DNA of 64,000 bases from Triticum aestivum. Taxonomy: Eukaryota; Streptophyta; Magnoliopsida; Poales; Poaceae. The notes beneath the pieces are model-generated. The model was given only the letters and a program-made list of their open reading frames with translations. It ran no database searches and was not told where the DNA came from. The position numbers were made by a program, and so were the translations under genes. The DNA lies in the NCBI RefSeq assembly GCF_018294505.1, contig NC_057812.1:60557789-60621788 (forward strand), read 5' to 3'. Positions 32,903 through 45,210 of the stretch are shown here, in pieces (the stretch's first letter is position 1; each line of letters begins with the position of its first letter).

Positions 32903-34421
32903 TGATACATCCATTTTGCATCATGCTTTTATATCGATATTTATTGCATTATGGGCTGTTATTACACATTATGTCACAATACTTATGCCTATTCTCTCTT
33001 ATTTTACAAGGTTTACATAAGGAGGGAGAATGCTGGCAGCTGGGATTCTGGGCTGGAAAAGGAGCAAATATTAGAGACCTATTCTGCACAACTCCAAAAG
33101 TCCTGAAACTTCACGGAAGACGTTTTCCAAATATATAAAAAATACTGAGCGCAAGAAGTTCACCACGGGGGCCACACCCTTCCCACGAGGGTGGGGGCGC
33201 GCCCTACCCCCTGGGCGTGCCCCCTACCTCGTGGACCCCTGGTGGCCCTCCGATGAGCATCTTCCGCTATATGAAGTCTTTCGATGAGGAAAAAATCATA
33301 AGCCATCTACTCGGACGAAACTCCGCCTCCAGGAGGCGAAACCTTGGCGGAACCAATCTAGGGCTATAGTGGAGCTGTTCTGCCGGGGAAACTCCCCTCC
33401 GGGAGGGGGAAATCATCGCCATCGTCATCACCAATGCTCCTATCATCGGGAGAGGGAAATCTCCATCAACATCTTCATCAGCACCATCTCCTCTCAAAAC
33501 CCTAGTTCATCTCTTGTATCCAATTCTTGTCTCCAAGTCCGGGATTGGTACCTATGGGTTGATAGTAGTGTTAATTACTCCTTGTAGTTGATGCTAGTAG
33601 GTTTATTTGGTGGAAGATCATATGTTCAGATCCTATATGCATATTAATACCCCTCTGATTATGAACATGAATATGCTTTGTGAGTAGTTATGTTTGTTCT
33701 CGAGGACATGGGAGAAGTCTTGCTATTAGTAGTCATGTGAATTTGGTATTCGTTCGATATTTTGGTGAGATGTATGTTGTCTCTCCTCTAGCGGTTTTAT
33801 GTGAATGTCGACTACATAACACTTCACCATTATTTGGGCCTAGAGGAAGGCATTGGGAAGTAATGAGTAGATGATGGGTTGCTAGAGTGACAGACGCTTA
33901 AACCCTAGTTTATGTGTTGCTTCGTAAGGGGCTGATTTGGATCCATATGTTTCCTGCTATGGTTAGGTTTACCTTAATACTTTTGTTGTAGTTGCGGATG
34001 CTTGCAATAGAGGTTAATCATAAGTGGGATGCTTGTCCAAGTAAGGACATTACCCAAGCACCGGTCCACCCACATACCAAATTATCGAAGTACCGAACAC
34101 GAATCATATGAACGTGATGAAAACTAGCTTGACGATATTCCCATGTGTCCTCGGGAGATCTTTTCTCTATATAAGAGTTTGTCCAGGCTTGTCCTTTGCT
34201 ACAAAAAGGATTGGGCCACCTTGCTGCACTTTATTTAGTTTTGTTACTTGTTGCTCGTTACAAATTATCCTATCACAAAACTATCTGTTACCACTTATTC
34301 CAGTACTTGCAGAGAATACCTTGCTGGAAACCGCTTATCATTTCCTTCTGCTCCTCATTGGGTTAGACACTCTTACTTATCGAAAGGACTACGATAAATC
34401 CCCTATACTTGTGGGTCATCA
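32903..34421 (+). repeat. LTR2 of the Athila array (shared middle LTR)
   Basis: 1519 bp, TGATACATCC...GGGTCATCA. It serves as 3' LTR of copy 1 and 5' LTR of copy 2. TATA box at 34165-34175 (TCTATATAAGA). No target duplication is present at either side, as expected for a recombination product. Confidence 0.95.
34165..34175 (+). promoter_or_regulatory. TATA box of Athila LTR2
   Basis: TCTATATAAGA about 250 bp before the LTR end; the same box is at about 42848-42857 in LTR3 and 25489-25499 (altered) in LTR1. Confidence 0.6.
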
Positions 34422-34432
34422 AGACTCTTTTC

Positions 34433-34450
34433 TGGCGCCGTTGCCGGGGA
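34433..34450 (+). other. PBS of Athila copy 2
   Basis: TGGCGCCGTTGCCGGGGA, eleven bases after the LTR end. Unmutated version of the site at 25756. Confidence 0.85.
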
Positions 34451-34527
34451 GTGAAGCGCCTTTGGTAGATGGAGTTTGGTAAGGAAAAATTTATGTAGTG
34501 TGCTGAAATTTACTGTCACTTGTTACT

Positions 34528-36032
34528 ATGGAAAGTAATCCTCTGACGGGCTTGTTAGGGGTATCTTCACAATGACCAGTAGAGAAAATAGTTGCTCCTC
34601 AACCTACTGAACCTACTGAAAATGAAAATGAAAATGTCTGCTTTGAAATTCCTTTGGGTATGTTAGAAAAACTGCTAGCTAATCCTTTTGCAAGAGACGG
34701 AACAATGCATCCTGATGAGCACCTAATATATGTTGATGAAGTTTGTGGATTATTTAAGCTTGCAGGTGTACCCAGAGATATTCTTAAGAATAAGGTCTTC
34801 CCTTTATCTTTGAAGGAAGATGCATTAACATGGTACAGGCTATTTCATGATACGGGGTCATGGAACTATAAACAATTGAAATTGGAATTTCATCAGAAGT
34901 TTTATCCTATGCATCTTGTTCATTGTGATCGCAATTATATATATAATTTTTGGCCTCGCGAAGGAGAAAGCATCGCTCAAGCTTGGGGGAGGCTTAAATC
35001 AATGTTATATTCATGCCCCAATCATGAGCTCTCAAGAGAGATGATTATTCAAAATTTATATGCTCGGCTTTCTAATAACAATCGCACCATGCTCGATACT
35101 TCTTGTGCTGGCTCTTTTATGATGAAGACTATTGAATGCAAATGGGATTTATTGGAAAGAACTAAAGGCAACTCTAAAGATTGGGACCTCGACGAAGGTA
35201 AGGAGTCAGGTCTGACACCTAAGTTTGATTGTGTTAAATCTTTTATGGATACTGGTGTTTTCTGTAAATTTAGCACTTAATATGGACTTGACTCTGAGAT
35301 AGTAGCTTCTTTCTGTGAATCTTTTGCTACGTATGTTGATCTCCCCAAGGAGAAGTGGTTTAAATATCATCCTCCCATAGAAGTAAAAGTAGCTGCACCT
35401 ATTAAAGTTGAAGAAAAGACTATCACTTATAATGATCCTATTGTTCCTACTTCTTATGTTGAGAAACCACCTTTCCCTGTTAGGATAAAGGATCATGCTA
35501 AAGCTTCAACTGTGGTTTGTAAAAGCAATATTAGAACATATACACCTCCTGAGCAAGTTAAAGTTGAACCTAATATTGCTATTGTTAAAGATCTCTTGTC
35601 TGATAATATTGATGGGCATGTTATTTATTTCTGTGATGAAACTGCTAGAATTGCTAAACCTTGTGCTAAAGATAAACCTAGACCTGTGGTAGGCATGCCT
35701 GTTATTTCTGTTAAAATAGGAGATCATTGTTATCATGGCTTATGTGATATGGGCGCCAGTGCTAGTGCAATACCTATTGGCCTATATAGAGAAATTATGC
35801 ATGATATTGCACCTGCTGAATTAGAAGATATTGATGTCACAATTAAACTTGCCAATAGAGATACTATTTCACCAATGGGAATTGTTAGAGATGTTGATGT
35901 CTTGTGTGGGAAAACTAAATATCCTGCTGATTTTCTTGTTCTTGGTTCCCCACAAGATAGCTTTTGTCCCATTATATTTGGTAGACCCTTCTTAAACACT
36001 GTTAATGCGAAGATAGATTGCAAAAAGGATGT
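34528..36032 (+). pseudogene. gag: Athila copy 2: gag and protease, two private stops
   Basis: It has the ATG that copy 1 lacks, but TGA at 34573-34575 ends the frame after 15 codons and TAA at 35278-35280 (AAA in copy 1) cuts the Gag again. The protease motif DMGASASAIP is intact and joined in frame to its upstream part, unlike copy 1. The break near 36032 is shared with copy 1. Gag differs from copy 1 at roughly one base in 25 in the first 300 bases compared by eye. Confidence 0.88.
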
Positions 36033-37900
36033 TGTTACTATCCTTTGGATGATATGTCTCATGAATTTAATTTCTCTAAATTTAGTAGACAACACCGTGA
36101 AGAGGAATTACCTAGTAAGGATGAAATTATTGGTCTTGCTTCCATTGTCGTACCTCCTAGTGATCCTTTAGAACAATATTTGCTAGACCATGAAAATGAT
36201 ATTTTTATGAATGAAAGAAGGGAAATAGGTGAAGTATTCTTTAAACATGAACCTATTCTGAAACACAATTTTCCTGTTGAAATCCTAGGGGATCCTCTTC
36301 CACCCAAGAGTGATATGTGTTTGAGCTTAAACCATTGCTTGATACTCTTAAATATGCTTATCTTGATGAGAAAAGGATATATCATGTTATTATTAGTGCT
36401 AACCTTTCAGAGCATGAGGAAGAGAGGTTGTTGAAAACTCTAAAGAAGCACTGTGCTGCTATTGGGTATACTCTTGATGATCTTAAGGGCATTAGTCCCA
36501 CTCTATGTCCACATAAAATAAATTTGGAAGAAGATGCTAAACCAGTTCGTGATCATCAACGACGGCTGAATCCTAAAATGAAAGAAGTGGTAAGAAAGGA
36601 AATACTAAAGCTCCTTGAGGCAGGTATAATCTATCCCATTGCTGATAGTCAGTGGGTAAGTCCTGTACATTATGTCCCTAAGAAGGGAGGTATTACTGTC
36701 ATTCCTAATGATAAAGATGAATTGATTCCTCAAAGAATTATTACAGGTTATATGATGGTAATTGATTTCCGTAAATTAATTAAGGCCACTAAAAAGGATC
36801 ATTACCCCTTACCTTTTATTGATCAAATGCTAGAAAGATTATCCAAAACATACACATTTTTGCTTTCTAGATGGTTATTCTGGTTTCTCTCAAATACCTG
36901 TGTCAGCCAAGGATCAATCAAAGACTACTTTTACTTGCCCTTTTGGTACTTTTGCTTATAGACGTATGCCTTTTGGTTTATGTAATGCACCTGCTACCTT
37001 TCAAAGATGCATGATGGCTATATTCTCTGACTTCTGTGAAAAGATTTGTGAGGTTTTCATGGACGATTTCTCCGTCTATGGATCTTCTTTTGATGATTGC
37101 TTGAGCAACCTTGATCGAGTTTTGCAGAGATGTGAAGAAACTAATCTTGTCTTGAATTGGGAAAAGTACCACTTTATGGTTAATGACGGTATTGTCTTGG
37201 GGCATAAAGTTTCTGAAAGAGGTATTGAAGTTGATAAAGCCAAGGTTGATGCTATTGAAAAGATGCCATGCCCCAAAGACATCAAAGGTATAAGAAGTTT
37301 CCTTGGTCACACCAGATTTTATAGGAGGTTCATTAAGGACTTCTCAAAAATTTCTCGGCCTCTGACTAATTTATTACAAAAAGATATACCATTTGTCTTT
37401 GATGATGATTGTGTAGAAGCATTTGAAATACTTAAGAAAGCATTGATCTCTGCACCTATTGTTCAGCCACCTGATCGGAATTTACCCTTTGAAATTATGT
37501 GTGATGCTAGTGATTATGCTGTAGGTGCTGTTCTAGGTCAAAGAGTTGATAAGAAATTAAACGTTATTCAATATGCTAGTAAACCCTAGACAATGCTCAA
37601 AGAAATTATGCTACTACTGAAAAAGAATTCTTAGCAGTTGTATTTGCTTGTGATAAGTTCAGACCTTATATTGTTGATTCTAAAGTAACTATTCACACTG
37701 ATCATGCTGCTATTAAATATCTCATGGAAAAGAAAGATGCTAAACCTAGACTTATTAGATGGGTTCTCTTGCTACAAGAATTTGATTTACATATTGTTGA
37801 TAGAAAGGGAGCTGAGAACCCCGTTGCAGACAACTTGTCTAGGTTAGAAAATGTGCTTGATGACCCACTACCTATTGATGATAGCTTTCCTGATGAGTAA
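36033..37900 (+). pseudogene. pol: Athila copy 2: reverse transcriptase and RNase H, same frame breaks as copy 1
   Basis: FMDDFSVYG and ASDYAVGAVLGQ are present, so the RNase H-region Asp changed in copy 1 is kept here. Breaks near 36322, 36847 and 37583 and the TAA at 37898 match those of copy 1 one to one. A few private changes are seen, for example EKYHF for EKCHF. Confidence 0.88.
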
Positions 37901-39243
37901 TTAAATTTCATAAATGCTTCTCATACTGCTCCATAGTATGCTGATTATGCCAATTACATTGTTGCCAAATTCATACCACCTAGTTTCACATACCAACAAA
38001 AGAAAAAGTTCTTCTATGATTTGAGACATTACTTTTGGGATGACCCACATCTTTATAAGGAAGGAGTAGATGGTGTTATTAGACGTTGTGTACCTGAGCA
38101 TGAACAGGAACATATCCTATGCAAGTGTCACTCCGAAGCTTATGGAGGACACCATGCTGGAGATAGAACTGCACACAAGGTATTGCAATCCGGTTTTTAT
38201 TGGCCTACTCTCTTCAAAGATGCCCGTAAGTCTGTCTTATCTTGTGATGAACGTCAAAGAATTGGTAATATTAGTAGACGTCAAGAAATGCCTATGAATT
38301 ATTCACTTGTTATTGAACCATTTGATGTTTGGGGTTTGACTACATGGGACCTTTTCCTGCCTCTAATGGTTATACACATATTTTAGTTGTTGTTGATTAC
38401 GTTACTAAGTGGGTAGAAGCTATTCCAACTAGTAGTGCTGATCATAACACTTGTATTAAAATGCTTAAAGAAGTTATTTTTCCAAGATTTGGAGTCCCTA
38501 GATATTTAATGACTGATGGTGGTTCACATTTTATTCATGGTGCTTTCCGTAAAATGCTTGCTAAATATGATGTTAATCATAGAATTGCATCTCCTTATCA
38601 CCCTCAGTCTAGTGGTCAAGTAGAATTAAGTAATAGAGAGCTCAAATTAATTTTCCAAAAGATTGTTAATAGGTCTAGAAAGAATTGGTCCAAGAAACTT
38701 GATGATGCACTATGGGCCTATAGAACTACACATAAAAATCCTATTAGTATGTCTCCGTATAAAATGGTTTATGGAAAAGCATGCCATTTACCTCTCGAAC
38801 TAGAACACAAGGCATATTGGGCTATTAAAGAGCTCAATTATGATTTTAAACTTGCCGGTGAGAAGAGGTTATTTGATATTAGCTCAATTGATGTATGGAG
38901 AACCCAAGCCTACGAAAATGCCAAATTATTTAAATAAAAAGTTAAAAGATGGCATGGTAAAAGAATACAAAAGCGTGAGTTTAATGTAGGTGATTATGTA
39001 TTGCTATAGAACTCTCGTTTAAGTTGTTTTGCAGGAAAACTTCTCTCTAAATGGGAAGGCCCTTACGTTATCGAGGAGGTCTATCATTCCGGTGCCATAA
39101 AAATCAACAATTTCGAAGGCACAAATCCGAAGGTGGTGAACGGTCAAAGAATCAAACATTATATCTCAGGTATTCCCATAAATGTTGAAACCAATGTTAT
39201 TGAAACCGTAACCCCAGAGGAATACATAAGGGACACTTTCTAG
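37901..39243 (+). pseudogene. pol: Athila copy 2: integrase, broken, zinc-finger Cys lost
   Basis: DDE residues are present as in copy 1 (VVVDYVTK, LMTDGGSHF, GQVELSNRELK). The last Cys of the HHCC finger is Arg (CDERQ against CDECQ in copy 1). The frame break near 38337 and TAA at 38935 are shared; TAG at 39007-39009 in the C-terminal domain is private. Confidence 0.88.
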
Positions 39244-39562
39244 AACGTTTCAGACTCCGAAAAGGAATAGGTATGTGGTATGGTAAGTAAACCGACTCCA
39301 AAATAGTTTTTAAGGAAATATGTCTCTGTTTTGGAATATTTAGAAAAATAGAAGTATAAGAAGTAGTCCAGGAAGGACACGAGGGCTCCACGAGGGTGGA
39401 GGGCGCACCCTACCCCCTGGGCACACCCCCCTACCTCGTGGGCACCTCGTCCGCTTTCCGGACTCTATTTTCGTAAACGACACATATTTTGGTTGGTAAA
39501 AATTCATTATATAACACCCCAAAGGTTTTGACCCCCGTATCACACAAATATCTCCTGTCTTT

Positions 39563-40012
39563 GTGTCGAGCTATCCTGCTGCAGATTTGAGCAACATGTC
39601 GTCCCAGGATTCGGAAGGAGAGAGCTATGTGGCTGATTACCTTGCAGATCCTAAAGTCTATGGGGATGTGGAGCATTATGGTTGTACTACGGAAGAAGAA
39701 GAGGACTATGAACCTAAGGGAAAGGAGGAGACGAGCTCAGATGAAGATGAAGTCCCACTACCTCAACCTGGGGACATGCATGTGGAGTTCAAAAAGTCAA
39801 GCCTCCCAGATAGAGTAAAGAAACCTAAGATTGAGTTTATCCCTTTTCGCCTCTTGCAGGAAAACAAACAGGAACTATGCAAAAAGATACTGAGCCTGGA
39901 GCAGGAGATCGAGGACCTAAGGGACCAAAATTCTGTCCTCAAGCGCAAATTAAGGAAGAAGCCTACGCCAACAACAAAACCACCATCTTCTTCACCAACA
40001 AAGAAGAACTGA
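39563..40012 (+). CDS. Athila copy 2: small post-pol ORF
   Basis: 149 residues, same length as the copy 1 ORF, about ten amino acid differences counted by eye and no gap or stop. The acidic half, coiled coil and basic tail are all kept. Function unknown; see the copy 1 entry for layout. Confidence 0.6.
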   Translation: MSSYPAADLSNMSSQDSEGESYVADYLADPKVYGDVEHYGCTTEEEEDYEPKGKEETSSDEDEVPLPQPGDMHVEFKKSSLPDRVKKPKIEFIPFRLLQENKQELCKKILSLEQEIEDLRDQNSVLKRKLRKKPTPTTKPPSSSPTKKN

Positions 40013-41580
40013 GTATCTGGTATGGGCACTCCCCTTGGCAACTTCAAAGCTTGGGGGAGTGCCCCAGTATCGTATCACCATCATTTTTATCTTTACCGAT
40101 TTTCTTAGTTCGATCCTTTTGGTAATATTTTGATCTAGTAGAATAAAAGCTTTTAGTATGATCTAGTTGTGAGTTTTGCTTTATGATCCTTCAATGTAAT
40201 CGAGTCCGTAAGCTATATATAATAAAGATTAGTGTTAAGTCAAGGGCTTTACTATTTTGCCATGATCTTGAGTGAATAAAAGAAAAGAGAGAAACAATAA
40301 AAAGAATAAAAGAGATCATATGGATCTTATGGAGAGTAATGAGCTCACATAGAAAAAGTCTAATGAATAAAAGTTGTTGAGAGTTCACAAACATAGTTTT
40401 GGTCATCATTGCAATTAATAGGAAGTAATAAAGAAAGAGAGGTCTTCACATATAAATATACTATCTTGGACATCTTTTATGATTGTGAGCACTCATTAAA
40501 ATATGACATGCTAAAAAGTTAATGTTGGACAAGGAAGACAACATAATGGGTTATGTTTTCTTACATCTGAGATAAATTATATTGTCTTGGATCATCCAAC
40601 ATGATTGAGCTTGCCTTTCCCCCTCATGCTAGCCAAATCTATCGCACCAAGTAGAGATACTACTTGTGCTTCCAAATACCCTTAAACCAATTTTGCCATG
40701 AGAGTCCACCATATCTACCTATGGATTGAATAAGATCCTTCAAGTAAGTTGTCATCAATGCAAAGCAATAAAAATTGCTCTCTAAATATGTATGACTTAT
40801 TAGTGTGGGAGAATATAAGCTTTATACGATCGTGTGATATGGAAGAAATAAATGCGACATACTGCATAATAAAGGTCCATATCACAAGTGGCAATATAAA
40901 GTGGCATTCTTTCGCATTAAGATTTTGTGCATCCAACCATAAAAGCGCATAACAACCTCTGCTTCCCTCTGCGAAGGGCCTATCTTTTACTTTTATCTCC
41001 TACCTTGCATAAGAGTCATGGTGATCTTCACCCTTCCTTTTTACATTTTATTCTTTGGCAAGCACAGTATGTTGGAAAGATCCTGGTATATATGGCTAAT
41101 TAGATGTGAGTGTTCATGAACTATTATTGTTAACATTACCCTTGAGGTAAAACGTTGGGTGGCAAAACTATAAGCCCCTATCTTTCTTTGTGTCCGATTA
41201 AAACTCCATATCCATAAGTATTGCTTGAGTGTCAGCAATTGTGAAAGACTATATGATAGTTGAGTATGTGGGCTTGCTGAAAAGCTCTTATATTGACTCT
41301 TTCCTATGTTATGATAAATTGCAATTGCTCCAATGACTGAGATTATAGTTTGTTAGTTTTCAATGTAGTTTACAATTCATACTTGAAATTGTGATTGAAT
41401 TATTACTATAGCATAAGAGATCATATGACAAGAATTATATAAGTTGTTGTTTTAAGAATGATCAAGATGCCCTAATGTCCGTATTTTATTTTTATCGACA
41501 CCTATATCTCTAAACATGTGGACATATTTTTCGATTTCGGCTTTCGCTTGAGGACAAGCGAGGTCTATGCTTGGGGGAGT
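40013..41580 (+). other. Athila copy 2: non-coding 3' region and PPT
   Basis: Collinear with 31335-32902. The PPT GCTTGGGGGAGT is at 41569-41580 and an extra GCTTGGGGGAGT at about 40049. No gene seen. Confidence 0.75.
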
Positions 41581-43102
41581 TGATACGTCCATTTTGCATC
41601 ATGCTTTTATATCGATATTTATTGGATTATGGGTTGTTATTACACATTATATCACAATACTTATGCTTGTTCTCTCTTATTTTGCAAGGTTTACATAAGG
41701 AGGGACAATGCTGGCAGCTGGGATTCTGGGCTGGAAAAGGAGCAAATATTAGAGACCTATTCTGCACAACTCCAAAAGTCCTGAAACTTCACGGAAGACG
41801 TTTTCCAAATATAAAAAAAATATTGAGCGCAAGAAGTTCACCAGGGGGGCCACACCCTTCCCACGAGGGTGGGGGGCGCGCCCTACCCCCTGGGCGTGCC
41901 CCCCTACCTCGTGGCCCCCCTGGTGGCCCTCCGATGAGCATCTTCTGCTGTATGAAGTCTTTCAATGAGGAAAAAATCATAAGCCATCTACTCGGACGAA
42001 ACTCCGCCTCCAGGAGGCGAAACCTTGGCAGAACCAATCTAGGGCTCTGGCGGAGCTGTTCTGCCGGGGAAACTCCCCTCCGGGAGGGGGAAATCATCGC
42101 CATCGTCATCACCAATGCTCCTATCATCGGGAGTGGGAAATCTCCATCAACATCTTCACCAGCACCATCTCCTCTCAAAACCCTAGTTCATCTCTTGTAT
42201 CCAATTCTTGTCTCCAAGTCCGGGATTGGTACCTGTGGGTTGATAGTAGTGTTAATTACTCCTTGTAGTTGATGCTAGTAGGGTTATTTGGTGGAAGATC
42301 ATATGTTCAGATCCTATATGCATATTAATACCCCTCTGATTATGAACATGAATATGCTTTGTGAGTAGTTATGTTTGTTCCCGAGGACATGGGAGAAGTC
42401 TTGCTATTAGTAGTCATGTGAATTTGGTATTCGTTTGATATTTTGATGAGATGTATGTTGTCTCTCCTCTAGCGGTTTTATGTGAATGTAGACTACATAA
42501 CACTTCACCATTATTTGGTCCTAGAGGAAGGCATTGGGAAGTAATGAGTAGATGATGGGTTGCTAGAGTGACAGACGCTTGAACCCTAGTTTATGCGTTG
42601 CTTCGTAAGGGGCTGATTTGGATCCATATGTTTCCTGCTATGGTTAGGTTTACCTTGATACTTTTGTTGTAGTTGCGGATGCTTGCAATAGAGGTTAATC
42701 ATAAGTGGGATGCTTGTCCAAGTAAGGACAGTACCCAAGCACCGGTCCACCCACATACCAAATTATCGAAGTACCGAACACGAATCATATGAACATGATG
42801 AAAACTAGCTTGACGATATTCACGTGTGTCCTCGGGAGCGCTTTTCTCTATATAAGAGTTTGTCCAAGCTTGTCCTTTGCTACAAAAAGTATTGGGCCAC
42901 CTTGCTGCACTTTATTTACTTTTGTTACTTGTTGCTCATTACAAATTATCCTATCACAAAACTATCTGTTACCACATATTTCGGTACTTGCAGGGAATAC
43001 CTTGCTGGAAATTGCTTATCATTTCCTTGTGCTCCTCGTTGGGTTCGACACTCTTACTTATCGAAAGGACTACGATAGATCCCCTATACTTGTGGGTCAT
43101 CA
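41581..43102 (+). repeat. LTR3 of the Athila array (right end)
   Basis: 1522 bp, TGATACGTCC...GGGTCATCA. It borders element X at 43103 (GGCAC). In the uninterrupted relative X' the corresponding stretch reads ACGGGCACACATG, which suggests GGCAC as the duplicated target. Confidence 0.94.
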
Positions 43103-43218
43103 GGCACACATGCTCTTCAACGCTCAAAGACCTCAAAGGATGTTCTTAACGACATTGTACGTTCATACTACGAACTTAAAGTACTAGTGGTAATTTGCTT
43201 TAATACCACAAACTTAAA

Positions 43219-43617
43219 CTACTTCTCACATGCTGCAATCAGGGCATGCTGGCCAGACGCCGGCGTTCTCCTTCCCGGCCTTGTAGGCGGCAACCCACCG
43301 TGCTTCGAGCTCCGCCAAGCTCTCCTCACCCTGACGTGCGACCTCTTCTTTCTTACGGCGTGGGAGTCTCTTTTATTGACTGCTGTCTGCCTTTTCTCCT
43401 CCTTCTGTGCGGCTTTGGCCACCTCTAGATCCACCACCCATTCGGCCATGGCAGCCTCAAAGTCCGCCCATGTAAATGTGTGGCCGGCGGCACCGATGAG
43501 CTCGGCACGGCGAGATGCCATCGCTTCCATACCATGTTTGCGGTCGCGGGCAGCGAGGAACGCGGCGCGGCGAGATGCCATGGCTTCCTTACCAGTTATT
43601 GTGCGCCGCGGTGCCAT
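43219..43617 (-). CDS. Ala/Arg-rich ORF of element X, function not recognised
   Basis: 132 residues. An N-terminal internal duplication (KEAMASRRAAFLAARDRKHG then MEAMASRRAELIGAAGH), then TWADFEAAMAEWVVDLEVAK, a Lys-rich helix and an Arg-rich tail. Also present, shorter, in X' (23123-23371), which shows it travels with the element. The GC-rich duplicated 5' part (43500-43600) contrasts with the AT-rich surroundings. Probably one exon of an element-borne gene. No known domain identified. Confidence 0.45.
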   Translation of the reverse strand: MAPRRTITGKEAMASRRAAFLAARDRKHGMEAMASRRAELIGAAGHTFTWADFEAAMAEWVVDLEVAKAAQKEEKRQTAVNKRDSHAVRKKRSHVRVRRAWRSSKHGGLPPTRPGRRTPASGQHALIAACEK

Positions 43618-43639
43618 GGACGACGCGTGGAGAGAGCTC

Positions 43640-43890
43640 TAGGACGGAGGTGCCGGGCAGTCGTACGGTGCGGTGGTATTCAAGAGCTCAACGACAGATG
43701 ACAACAGAAATTTGGCTACCCTTACAATTTTGCTTGTTCATTATCGCACACGGTTCATCTCCGTGGCTCCCGGAAACAGTGTGCGCTGAGCCTATTGTGT
43801 GTTGTGTTATGATTGGCCGGAACCGCAGCCACGCGGATGCATCATAGGATGCGCTGCGTTCGAATGGCTATCCACGTCCCTCACATCACA
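43640..43890. other. Spacer in X, no gene seen
   Basis: It contains CGCACACGGTTCATCTCCGTG near 43745, of the same type as the subterminal motifs at 51245-51290 and 52850-53110, thus marking one flank of the tandem array. Confidence 0.4.
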
Positions 43891-45210
43891 CCTGTGCAGT
43901 TGTAGCTAGATTGGATTTATATGCGCTAATTAAATGCCTAGAAAATGCACATAATCCCCTTAATATGGTAAATGAGCCCAGAAAAATGCCAAATTTGAAC
44001 ACGGTGATTTGCAAGGTGTATGTTCATCGTTGAAAAAAACTCCAGGGGAAAGGATGAAGAAAATTTGGATTCCCCTTCAATCTTGGTAATTTCCCTCTCG
44101 AAAGCCTGGAACTTCTTTGGTGATGGCTCGATTTATGAAGGGCGTGCATGACGACATAAGCCAAACCTTCTCAAATTTTTACCAGGGCATGCTGAGGTCA
44201 TACCATGGCACACCATGCCAGGCGTCATGTTTTTCAAGCATTTATTTCATTTTTTCTATAGTTGAAAACACAATAAACAAACATTTGTGGTTGACTATTA
44301 TCACACATTTCATCAAAATATCTATGCATTCCTAGTAAAAGGCATGAGAATTTAATAAATGGCACGAGCATGGCTTTCCAGGCCGTTCTTGTGCACCCTT
44401 TCATGCACCGATTGTTTGAACTTGAATTATGTGCATTAATGCTTACAAAGTGCACATAAACCTCTAAATATAGTAAATGAACCCAGAAAAGTGACAAATT
44501 TGAAGATGGTGATTTGTAGGGTGTATGTTCATCATAGAAAAAACTCGTGGACAAAGGACAAAGGAAATTTGGGTCGCCCTTCAATCTTGGTGATTTCCCC
44601 CTCGAAACCATGAAACTTCCTCGGTGATGGTTCGATTTATGAAAGGCGTGCATCATGACATAAGGAAAACATTCTCCAATTTTTACCAGGCAACGGTGAG
44701 GCCATACCATGGCAACATGCCAGGCATCATGTTTTCCAACCATGTATTTCATTTTTGTGTAGTTGTTAACCTAGTAAGCGACGTGTTTATGGTTGACTAT
44801 TGCAACACATTTCCTTGAAATACATGCCCATTCCTTGTAAAAGGCATGAGAATGTACCAAATAACATGAGCATGGTTTTCCAGACCGTTCTTGTGCACCT
44901 TTTCATGCACAAATTGTTCAAATTTGAATTATGTGCATTAATACCTAGAAAATGCACATAATCCCATAAATATGGTAAATGAGCCCGGAAAAATGTCAAA
45001 TTTGAACACGTTGCATTTGGGGCAGTATGTTGATCCTTGGAAAAAAACTGAATGACAAACTAGTACGGAAATTTGGATTCCCCTTCAATCTTGATGATTT
45101 CCCTCTCAAAAGCATGGACCTTCCTTGGTGATGGTTCGATTTATGAAGGGCGTGCATGATGACATAAGCCAAACCTTCTCAAATTTTTACCAGGGCATGG
45201 TGGGGTCATA
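43890..45210. repeat. ~505-bp tandem array of X, left part
   Basis: Unit marks (GATTTGCAAGG/GCATTTGGGG) occur at 44006, 44511 and 45013. Each unit has GGTTCGATTTATGAAGGGCG, CCATACCATGGCA, CATTCCTTGTAAAAGGCATG and CCTAGAAAATGCACATAATC. Odd and even units form two types. The array stops at 45210 at the inserted LTR and resumes at 49839 in register. Confidence 0.9.
45206..45210. repeat. Target site duplication TCATA, left (solo LTR)
   Basis: TCATA directly before the TG at 45211, repeated at 49834-49838 after the CA end. Joining the two flanks restores the tandem unit. Confidence 0.92.

Larger units (their letters stand above)
24271..43102 (+). mobile_element. Tandem Athila-lineage gypsy array: three LTRs and two internal domains
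   Basis: Order: LTR1 (24271-25744, missing its first 44 bp), internal 1 (25745-32902, 7158 bp), LTR2 (32903-34421), internal 2 (34422-41580, 7159 bp), LTR3 (41581-43102). Both internal domains have a PBS of type TGGCGCCGTTGCCGGGG, an Athila-like gag, protease, RT, RNase H and integrase, a small extra ORF, a long non-coding part and a PPT. Such arrays arise by unequal recombination between LTRs of one or two copies. The outer right flank starts GGCAC at 43103; the left flank is lost through the truncation of LTR1. Confidence 0.93.

Noticed and set aside
41571..42272. 233-residue ORF in LTR3
   Set aside because: Lies wholly inside an LTR; broken in LTR1 and LTR2.
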